NCBI GenBank assembly: GCA_030754715.1
Contig: JASLZV010000118.1
Location: 1-6,248 of the forward strand
From: Phycisphaerae bacterium
GTDB lineage: Bacteria > Planctomycetota > Phycisphaerae > SM23-33
Direction of reading: 5' to 3'
Length of the DNA stretch: 6,248 nt
Under the pieces are notes generated by a model that made no database searches, was not told where the DNA came from, and was given only the letters and a program-made list of their open reading frames with translations. Shown in pieces: positions 1 to 5,421 of the stretch. The translations under genes and the position numbers were made by a program. Positions within the stretch are counted from its first letter, which is position 1. Each line of letters opens with the position of its first letter.

Positions 1-12
1 TGCGGTGGGATC

Positions 13-2526
13 ATGACCGACAAAGCGGATAACAAGCCGAAGGTGATTACGGCTGAAGAGTCTAAAGTCGTCGTTCGGCCGGCCGGGTCGAGGCCCGCGA
101 CAGGTGAGTCCGCGGCGGGCGAGGCCGGTTCGGATGCGGGGATTGTTGTTCCACCCGAACTAGCTGTTCTGCCCGTGCGCAACATGGTTTTGTTTCCCGG
201 AACGGTGATCCCGCTGGCCATTGGGCGTGACAGGTCGCGCCACCTGATCGAGACGGTTCTGCCCGAACAGAAGGTGATCGTCACGGTCTGCCAGAAAGAT
301 GTCGAAGTGGAGGATCCCACCAGCGATGACCTTTACCAGGTGGGTACAGCGGTGGCGGTGGTGAAATTGCTGCGGCTGGAGGGCGGCAACCAGAGCATCA
401 TCGTCCACGCGATGAGCCGCGTGCGGATCAAACAGTGGCTGGGTCGCGAGCCGTTCTTCCAGGCTCGCGTCAGTGTGCTGCAGGAGACCCACACCCCCAG
501 CACCGAGGCCCTTGCCCTGGAGGTCAACGCGCGCAACCTGGCTGCCCGCGTGGTCGAACTGTCCCCCAGCATTCCCCAAGAGGCCGCCATGGTCATCAAC
601 AACATCGAAGAACCTGGGGCCCTGGCGGACTTTCTAGCGGCCAACCTGCAGATGGAATTATCCGTCAAGCAGCGGCTGCTGGAAGAGACGGAAGTGACCG
701 AACGCCTCCGCCAGGTCGGAGTGGCTATTCAGGAGCAACTCAACGTCCTGGAACTGTCCCAAAAGATCCAGGGGCGTGTAAAGGACAGCATCGACAAGTC
801 ACAGCAGCAATACTTCCTCCAGGAACAACTGAAGCAGATCCAGAAGGAACTGGGCCAGACGGACGACAAGACCATCGAGATTGAAGACCTGCGAGAGCGG
901 ATCGACGCGGCGGGCATGGCCGAAGCCATCAAGTCCGAAGCCAGCCGCGAATTGGGACGTCTGGAGAAGATACCCACCGCCAGCCCCGAGTACAACGTGA
1001 TTCGCACCTATCTGGACTGGATAACCGAGGTTCCCTGGAGCAAGGCCACCAAAGACAAACTGGACGTGAATCGGGCCCGTCGAATCCTCAACCAGGACCA
1101 CTACGACCTTGAGAAGGTCAAGCGTCGCATCCTGGAATACCTGGCCGTTCGCAAACTTGCGCCCGAGTCGCGAGGTCCGATCCTGTGCTTCGTGGGCCCG
1201 CCGGGTGTAGGCAAGACGTCACTGGGCCAGTCCATCGCGCGCGCCCTTGGACGTAGGTTCATCCGCATGAGCCTGGGTGGTATGCGTGATGAGGCGGAAC
1301 TGCGCGGACACCGCAGAACGTACATCGGCGCCATGCCCGGTCGGATCGTACAGGAGATCCGCAAAGCCGGGACAAACAACCCCGTGTTCATGCTTGACGA
1401 ATTGGACAAGGTCGGGGCGGACTTCCGCGGCGATCCCACCTCAGCCCTGCTGGAGGTACTCGACCCGGCCCAGAACAGCACCTTTCAGGACCACTACCTT
1501 AACGTGCCGTACGACCTGTCCAAGGTACTGTTTATTGGCACGGCCAATTACATGGCGCCGGTTTCGCCGGCCCTGCGGGACCGGATGGAGGTCATCGAAC
1601 TGCCCGGGTACACGCAGCGGGAGAAGATGCACATTGCGCAGAAGTATCTCGTCAAGAGGCAGTTGAGCGAGAACGGGCTGACGGCGGGGCTGGCCCGCTG
1701 GACGGCGCCGGCTATCCAAAGCATCATCAGCAACTACACCCGGGAGGCCGGCGTGCGAGAACTGGAACGCCAGATCGGCACGATCTGCCGCAGCGTGGCG
1801 GCTGAGGTGGTCGCGGGAAAGACAAGATCGCGGACCATCACGGCGGGGCTGGTCGCCAAACTGCTGGGGCCGGCGAAATACGAGAGCGAACTGGCCTTGC
1901 GTGCCTCCGTCCCCGGGGTGGTAACCGCTTTGGCCTACACGCCCACCGGCGGTGATATCATCTTCATCGAAGCGACGGGGTATCCCGCTTTTTCCAGAAA
2001 AGGCACGTTGACGCTTACCGGGCAGATCGGCGAGGTTATGCGTGAGTCGGCCCAGGCGGCCCTGAGCCTGATCAAGAGTTCGGCCGACAAATTGGGCATC
2101 GACGGCCGAGACGTGGCGGGGCTCGACATACACGTGCACGTGCCGGCCGGCGCAGTGCCGAAGGATGGGCCATCGGCCGGCATTGCGATGTTTATCGCCT
2201 TGACGAGCCTGCTGACCAACCGTGCGGTGCGGCCCGACGTAGCCATGACCGGCGAGATCACGCTGCGTGGGCTGGTCCTTCCGATCGGCGGGGTCAAACA
2301 AAAGGTACTGGGCGCCAAACTTGCGGGTATCAAGACCGTTATCCTGCCCGATCGCAACCGCAAGGACATGCCCGACGTGCCGTCCGAGGCGAAAAAGGGC
2401 ATGAAGTTCCGGTTCGTCAAGAACGTCAACGAGGTGCTTAAGATCGCTCTGAAGGCGCCAGACGACAGTAAACAAGCTCCCGCACGCCGGAAGAGGTCCA
2501 AGACCAAGACAGGCTCAAGTACCTGA
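13..2526 (+). CDS. lon: ATP-dependent Lon protease (S16 family, LonA type)
   Basis: Cytoplasmic AAA+ protease that unfolds and degrades misfolded and short-lived regulatory proteins as a homo-oligomeric ring. All LonA parts are visible in its 837 residues. The N-terminal substrate-binding domain (about 48-245) begins PPELAVLPVRNMVLFPG. A coiled-coil-like linker follows (about 246-320). The AAA+ module has Walker A GPPGVGKT (395-402), Walker B VFMLDELDK (458-466), a sensor-1 Asn in GTAN (N512) and a sensor-2 Arg in GVRELER (R582). The protease domain has the catalytic Ser in PKDGPSAG (S721) and the partner Lys in GGVKQK (K764). E. coli Lon is about 784 residues; the surplus here is a polar N-terminal extension of about 45 residues and a basic Ser/Lys/Arg C-terminal tail. 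The ATG at 13 follows a weak GGTGGGA. The frame is open to base 1, so a start further upstream cannot be excluded. The gene ends in tandem stops, TGA then TAA. Its downstream neighbours converge on it. The identification is certain; the exact start is less so. Confidence 0.97.
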   Translation: MTDKADNKPKVITAEESKVVVRPAGSRPATGESAAGEAGSDAGIVVPPELAVLPVRNMVLFPGTVIPLAIGRDRSRHLIETVLPEQKVIVTVCQKDVEVEDPTSDDLYQVGTAVAVVKLLRLEGGNQSIIVHAMSRVRIKQWLGREPFFQARVSVLQETHTPSTEALALEVNARNLAARVVELSPSIPQEAAMVINNIEEPGALADFLAANLQMELSVKQRLLEETEVTERLRQVGVAIQEQLNVLELSQKIQGRVKDSIDKSQQQYFLQEQLKQIQKELGQTDDKTIEIEDLRERIDAAGMAEAIKSEASRELGRLEKIPTASPEYNVIRTYLDWITEVPWSKATKDKLDVNRARRILNQDHYDLEKVKRRILEYLAVRKLAPESRGPILCFVGPPGVGKTSLGQSIARALGRRFIRMSLGGMRDEAELRGHRRTYIGAMPGRIVQEIRKAGTNNPVFMLDELDKVGADFRGDPTSALLEVLDPAQNSTFQDHYLNVPYDLSKVLFIGTANYMAPVSPALRDRMEVIELPGYTQREKMHIAQKYLVKRQLSENGLTAGLARWTAPAIQSIISNYTREAGVRELERQIGTICRSVAAEVVAGKTRSRTITAGLVAKLLGPAKYESELALRASVPGVVTALAYTPTGGDIIFIEATGYPAFSRKGTLTLTGQIGEVMRESAQAALSLIKSSADKLGIDGRDVAGLDIHVHVPAGAVPKDGPSAGIAMFIALTSLLTNRAVRPDVAMTGEITLRGLVLPIGGVKQKVLGAKLAGIKTVILPDRNRKDMPDVPSEAKKGMKFRFVKNVNEVLKIALKAPDDSKQAPARRKRSKTKTGSST

Positions 2527-2549
2527 TAATCAAGCGTTCGCATTGATCG

Positions 2550-2580
2550 GTCCCGGCGGCGGGGCGGTCCGGGCGTTTCT
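2550..2580 (+). terminator. Weak candidate terminator after lon
   Basis: A GC-rich hairpin lies 23 bases past the lon stop. Two alternative foldings are possible: GTCCCG (2550-2555) with CGGGGC (2560-2565) around a four-base loop, including one G-U pair, or CCCGG (2552-2556) with CCGGG (2569-2573). The tail CGTTTCT is only a poor U tract, so intrinsic termination would be weak. The palindrome at 2594-2607 with its T-rich tail is the alternative lon terminator. Confidence 0.3.
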
Positions 2581-2592
2581 AAACTTGTCCGT

Positions 2593-2620
2593 CCAAAAGG
2601 CCTTTTGTTCTTCGTTTTGG
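2593..2620. repeat. AT-rich palindrome with a flanking inverted repeat (operator or terminator)
   Basis: CAAAAGGCCTTTTG at 2594-2607 is a perfect 14-base palindrome. CCAAAA (2593-2598) is also the inverted copy of TTTTGG (2615-2620), so the CCAAAA/TTTTGG half-motif is used twice within 28 bases. The palindrome ends 14 bases before the -35-like hexamer at 2622, a position suited to an operator. As RNA it could also fold as five A-U/C-G pairs around GGCC, followed by a T-rich run (TTCTTCGTTTT), which would make it a modest lon terminator. The sequence alone does not decide between these. Confidence 0.4.
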
Positions 2621-2621
2621 C

Positions 2622-2650
2622 TTGATATCGGTCCAATTGAACCTTAAAAT
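2622..2650 (+). promoter_or_regulatory. Sigma70-like promoter candidate in the intergenic gap
   Basis: TTGATA (2622-2627) and TAAAAT (2645-2650) each match the sigma70 hexamers at five of six positions and are separated by exactly 17 bases, the optimal spacing. The surroundings are the most AT-rich part of an otherwise GC-rich window. A start site would be expected near 2657, about ten bases before an ATG at 2667. It points toward the 3' end of the opposing thiE gene, so it could serve a small gene, a small RNA or an antisense transcript. Consensus-like hexamers can occur by chance in AT-rich gaps. Confidence 0.4.
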
Positions 2651-2666
2651 ATATTGAGTTGACGGC

Positions 2667-2864
2667 ATGAATCGGAAAGGGTCGGCTGTCCCGGCCCGGA
2701 CGGTGGGAGCCCTTTGGGCTTGCGGTCTGGGGGCTCTGGCAGTCGGGGTGGCGCGGCAGACCTTTTCGAATTCAAAAATGGGCGGCAGGCACGACTCTGG
2801 TGCGTCTCCCCCCACGCATCACGTGTTTGTCGCCCGCTTTTTACCCCCCAAAAGTATCCTGTAA
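2667..2864 (+). CDS. Possible small protein with hydrophobic N-terminal segment (65 aa)
   Basis: I do not recognise this reading frame. It starts at an ATG just downstream of the promoter candidate. The first residues are basic (MNRKGSAVPAR), then comes a hydrophobic, Gly/Ala-rich stretch at about residues 12-29 (TVGALWACGLGALAVGVA), as in a signal peptide or membrane segment; C19 lies in LWAC, a poor match to a lipobox. The rest is polar and of low distinctiveness, and the TAA lies within the inverted repeat at 2835-2869. Against it being a gene: there is no Shine-Dalgarno sequence, the leader would be almost absent, third-position GC is only about two thirds, and other frames are also open here. 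It is either a small membrane or secreted protein or a chance ORF, the latter being somewhat more likely. Confidence 0.2.
   Translation: MNRKGSAVPARTVGALWACGLGALAVGVARQTFSNSKMGGRHDSGASPPTHHVFVARFLPPKSIL
2799..2820. repeat. Seven-pair hairpin with a C-run loop
   Basis: GGTGCGT (2799-2805) pairs with ACGCATC (2814-2820), including one G-U pair, around the eight-base loop CTCCCCCC. On the - strand the loop is a run of six G. It lies about 58 bases beyond the thiE stop and could contribute to the mRNA 3' end, but no T run follows closely on either strand. Its role is unknown. Confidence 0.35.
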
Positions 2865-2869
2865 AAGCG
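2835..2869 (-). terminator. Inverted repeat just after thiE, candidate operon terminator
   Basis: CGCTTTTTAC (2835-2844) is the inverted copy of GTAAAAGCG (2861-2869) apart from one extra T, giving nine pairs with one bulge around a 16-base loop. In the thiE reading direction it starts 8 bases after the stop codon, where a transcript 3'-end structure is expected. A smaller alternative stem (CTTTT 2837-2841 with AAAAG 2850-2854) nests inside it. No strong U tract follows, so it may stabilise the mRNA end rather than terminate on its own. In the opposite direction it could end a short transcript from the promoter candidate at 2622. Confidence 0.4.
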
Positions 2870-2877
2870 AAGGGCTC

Positions 2878-3948
2878 TTATTCTTCCGACGTCATCTGGA
2901 CCTTGATGGCCTGGGCGGCGGTTTTGATATCCTGATACGAGGCGCTTTGGCAGAGCGCCGAGCAGACGGCTACGCATTTGCCGCCGGTCTGGACGATCTG
3001 CCCGACGTTGGCGACATTAATACCGCCGACGGCTGCGATGGGCAGCGAGACTTCGGCGGTGACCTGTTTCAGGAGTTCCGGCCCCACGATTGGCCCGGCG
3101 TCTTTGGTATCGGTGTCGAACATCGGTCCGAGGCCGATGTAGTCGGCGCCTTCCTGTACGGCGGCGCGGGCCTGTGCGAGGCTGTGCGTGCTACGCCCCA
3201 CGATTGCCCCGGGGCGCAGCAGTCGCCGCGATTCGGCAATGGGCAGGTCGTGCTGGCCCAGGTGCACTCCGTCGGCCCCCACGATCGCAGCTATGTCGGG
3301 GCGGTCGTTGATGATCAGGATTTTGCCTGTCTCGTCGGTGAGTTCGCGGAGTTCTGCCGCCAGGGCCAGGAACTGGTCGTCGTTGATGTTCGGCGTCTTT
3401 TCGCGAAGTTGGATCGCATCGACACCGCCGGCGACGGCGGCGCGCGCCGTAGCCAGCACGCTGCCGAGTTTTTTGTTTCTTTCGAAGATCATCCAGCAGG
3501 AGATGAGCATGAAAAGTTTCACCTCGGCGAACTTCCGGCCCACCAGCAGCCGCCCACAGAGTCGCTGCTCAAGCGTATAGGCGTCATATCGCATCCGCTC
3601 GATCCGCAACGTTTGGGCCGGAGCAACCAACTTGCCGTACTCCTCGACGGTTCGCAGAGACTCCGTCAAGCGTTTGCAGGCGGCGGTGGCCACGTCCGCC
3701 AAGCCCTGTCGCTTCGCCTCGGTGGGGCTAGTCAGTTCCGTGCCGATGTCGCCTGGGGTGTCGCGTGAGACGACGAACTCAGCGACGGGCATGGCGGCCA
3801 GTATTTCCTGCAGATCGGAGCGGAGGTTCTTGGCCATGGCGGTGATGGCCGGATCGTTCAGGGCGAATCGCCCACAGTCCTCAGCCACCCGAAGGGCCTC
3901 CCTGGCCCGGTTGAAGTTGGCATCCAGAATGCGATAAACCTCTTTCAT
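2878..3948 (-). CDS. thiE: Bifunctional ThiD2-ThiE: HMP-P kinase domain fused to thiamine-phosphate synthase
   Basis: Cytoplasmic thiamine enzyme of 356 residues. The C-terminal part (about 145-350) is a ThiE TIM barrel that joins HMP-pyrophosphate to thiazole phosphate to give thiamine phosphate. It carries IQLREK (179-184), IINDRPDIA (212-220), GADGVHLGQHDLP (224-236), GRSTHS (251-256), DYIGLGPMFDTDTK (269-282) and PIAAVGGIN (303-311). D215 and D234 match in spacing the Mg-binding Asp pair known in Bacillus ThiE. The N-terminal part (about 1-135, RILDANFNRAREALRVAED) is the ThiD2 domain, a family reported as a monofunctional HMP-P kinase and commonly fused to ThiE; a lone ThiE is only about 210 residues. 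The ATG at 3948 was chosen because the conserved domain begins there and GGGAG lies 9 bases upstream; the frame extends to 4122 but the added residues are not protein-like and overlap glyA. The gene follows glyA after 56 bases. No TPP riboswitch is visible in that gap. The ThiE first strand (LFMLISCWMIFERNKK) is unusual. Confidence 0.93.
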   Translation of the reverse strand: MKEVYRILDANFNRAREALRVAEDCGRFALNDPAITAMAKNLRSDLQEILAAMPVAEFVVSRDTPGDIGTELTSPTEAKRQGLADVATAACKRLTESLRTVEEYGKLVAPAQTLRIERMRYDAYTLEQRLCGRLLVGRKFAEVKLFMLISCWMIFERNKKLGSVLATARAAVAGGVDAIQLREKTPNINDDQFLALAAELRELTDETGKILIINDRPDIAAIVGADGVHLGQHDLPIAESRRLLRPGAIVGRSTHSLAQARAAVQEGADYIGLGPMFDTDTKDAGPIVGPELLKQVTAEVSLPIAAVGGINVANVGQIVQTGGKCVAVCSALCQSASYQDIKTAAQAIKVQMTSEE

Positions 3949-4004
3949 GTTACCTGGCTCCCAAAGCGTTAGGCGTTTGTCTTTCGAGTTGTGTATCAGG
4001 CAAT

Positions 4005-5270
4005 TTAGTAACTGCTGTTCGGTACCGGGTATTGGCTGCACAGTTCCCCCACAGCGCCGGCAACGGTGGCGGTGGTTTTTTCCTGCTCTCCGTCGGGACA
4101 AGTGAGGACCTGATCGATCCACGCGGCGATCTGTTCCATGTGTTCGCAGCGCAGCCCGCGGCTAGTGACTGCCGGAGTGCCCAGGCGTATGCCGGACGGT
4201 TGGAGCGGTCCGCGCGGGTCGAACGGTATGGCGTTCTTGTTAACGACCAGGTTGGCTCGGGTCAGCCGGATGGCGGCCTCGTGGCCCGTCAGGTTCGGTC
4301 GGCGGGGCCGAAGGTCCATCAGCATGAGGTGGTTGTCCGTTCCGTCGGTGACCAGTCGCCAGCCGCGCGCCATCAACTCTTGGGCGAGAGCTGCGGCATT
4401 GTCGAGGATGGCTTGAGCGTAATGTTTGAACCCTGGGTGCATCGCCTCGGCCAGGGCGACAGCCTTGGCGGCGATGACGTGCATAAGGGGACCGCCCTGG
4501 ATGCCGGGGAAGACGGCTGCGTCGATCTTGTCGGCCCACTGTTTTTTGCAAAAGATGATTCCGCCCCGCGGCCCTCGGAGTGTCTTGTGGTTTGTGGTGG
4601 TCACGAAGTCACTGTGCGGTACGGGGTCTGGGTGCAGGCCGGCAACCACCAGTCCGGCGATGTGCGCGATGTCGCTCAGAAGGGGACAGCCCACTTGGCG
4701 AGCGATTTGGCCGAACGCGTCGAAGTCGATTTGTCGCGGATATGCCGAGGCGCCGCAGACAAGGATATCCGGCCGCTCGCGCAAGGCGATCTTGCGGACC
4801 TCGTCCATGTCGAGGGTTTCAGTATCTTTCCGCACGCCATAATTAACGCTTTTGTAAACGATTCCGGAGATATTGCTCATTTTCCCGTGCGACAGGTGCC
4901 CGCCGTGGGCCAAGTCCATGCCCATTATCTTCTGCCCCGGTTTCAAGGCGGCTATGTAGACTGCCAGGTTGGCGTTGCTGCCGCTGTGCGGCTGAACGTT
5001 AGCGTGCTCGGCGCCGAACAACTGAATTGCGCGTTCGATGGCAATCTGTTCGGCAGTGTCGACGTTCTCGCAGCCTCGGTACCATCGCTTACCGGGGTAG
5101 CCCTCGGCATACTTGTCGGTCAGCACCGTGCCCAGTGCCTCCAGGACGGGCGCCGAAACGTGGTTTTCCGAGGCGATCAGTTCCAGCGTGGTTGCCTGGC
5201 GCCTCTGCTCGGCCCGGACGGCCTGGGCGATTTGGGGGTCGGTGTTTTTCAGAAAGACCAGATTGTCCAT
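4005..5270 (-). CDS. glyA: Serine hydroxymethyltransferase
   Basis: PLP enzyme of the cytoplasm that converts serine and tetrahydrofolate to glycine and 5,10-methylene-tetrahydrofolate, the main source of one-carbon units. At 421 residues it has normal bacterial length (E. coli 417). Visible signatures are LELIASENHVS (29-39), YAEGYPGKRWYRGCENVD (54-71), QPHSGSNANLAVY (93-105), HGGHLSHG (122-129), the cofactor-contacting D200 and H203 in SDIAHIAGL, the PLP-binding lysine K229 in TTTNHKTLRGPRGG, GGPLMH (259-264), and R362 in SGIRLGTPA for the substrate carboxylate. The residue two before the lysine is Asn (N227), where E. coli has Thr. The ATG at 5270 fits the normal N-terminus; the frame runs up to 5375 but the extra 35 residues do not resemble the family. 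The ribosome site is weak (GGCGAG very close to the start). Downstream, thiE follows after 56 bases, probably in the same transcript. The C-terminal tail after about residue 393 is not conserved. Confidence 0.96.
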   Translation of the reverse strand: MDNLVFLKNTDPQIAQAVRAEQRRQATTLELIASENHVSAPVLEALGTVLTDKYAEGYPGKRWYRGCENVDTAEQIAIERAIQLFGAEHANVQPHSGSNANLAVYIAALKPGQKIMGMDLAHGGHLSHGKMSNISGIVYKSVNYGVRKDTETLDMDEVRKIALRERPDILVCGASAYPRQIDFDAFGQIARQVGCPLLSDIAHIAGLVVAGLHPDPVPHSDFVTTTNHKTLRGPRGGIIFCKKQWADKIDAAVFPGIQGGPLMHVIAAKAVALAEAMHPGFKHYAQAILDNAAALAQELMARGWRLVTDGTDNHLMLMDLRPRRPNLTGHEAAIRLTRANLVVNKNAIPFDPRGPLQPSGIRLGTPAVTSRGLRCEHMEQIAAWIDQVLTCPDGEQEKTTATVAGAVGELCSQYPVPNSSY

Positions 5271-5346
5271 ACTCGCCGCTTTTTCATTGCAATCTTGAGA
5301 ATCTGCCCGAAGGCTCCCGGTCGGCCCATCGTTGATGTAGCGGGTC

Positions 5347-5375
5347 ACTGTATCTGGCTGCCTGCACCAAAGCAA
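5347..5375 (-). promoter_or_regulatory. Weak promoter candidate upstream of glyA
   Basis: In the 151-base gap between the URO-D gene and glyA, the - strand reads TTGCTT (5370-5375) and TACAGT (5347-5352) separated by 17 bases. The matches to sigma70 hexamers are only three and four of six, so this may be chance. If real it would start glyA-thiE transcription near 5340 with a leader of about 70 bases. A 6-base inverted repeat (CCAAAG 5367-5372, CTTTGG 5412-5417) brackets the upstream part. I see no riboswitch motif for glycine, THF or TPP in the gap. Confidence 0.2.
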
Positions 5376-5421
5376 GGGCGGAAATCACCGGGGCCGGCTG
5401 CGGCGGGAGGACTTTGGAAAA

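Larger units (their letters stand above)
2527..2877. other. Convergent intergenic region between lon and thiE
   Basis: About 350 bases lie between the lon stop and the stop of the opposing thiE gene. No confidently recognised gene is present. Going left to right it holds a GC-rich weak hairpin, a 14-base perfect palindrome, an AT-rich block with a promoter-like sequence on the + strand, a GC-rich stretch with a possible 65-codon ORF, and two inverted repeats close to the thiE 3' end. A gap between convergent genes needs only terminators, so the promoter-like sequence in the middle is the part without an obvious explanation. The elements are listed separately. Confidence 0.8.

Noticed and set aside
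1441..2475. A 344-codon open frame on the - strand opposite the lon protease domain
   Set aside because: Antisense shadow of a fully conserved Lon sequence; its composition (rich in Arg, His, Gln, Gly) is typical of a shadow frame.
2761..2780. Overlapping palindromes TTCGAA and GAATTC flanked by TTTT and AAAA
   Set aside because: Short six-base palindromes occur often by chance, and the larger dyad has a central mismatch; no positional logic supports a site.
2800..3768. A 322-codon + strand frame running from the intergenic gap into thiE
   Set aside because: Most of it is antisense to the conserved ThiE domain, and no family motif is visible in its translation.
3949..4004. Possible TPP riboswitch ahead of thiE
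   Set aside because: The gap is only 56 bases and lacks the conserved CUGAGA and other TPP aptamer motifs.
5249..5287. A 12-codon - strand frame (MKKRRVWTIWSF) overlapping the glyA start
   Set aside because: It might be a leader peptide, but it has no ribosome site, is very short and lacks regulatory codon runs or an attenuator hairpin; chance is the simplest explanation.
5271..5421. Possible glycine or THF riboswitch ahead of glyA
   Set aside because: None of the conserved aptamer core sequences was found; only short GC-rich inverted repeats are present.
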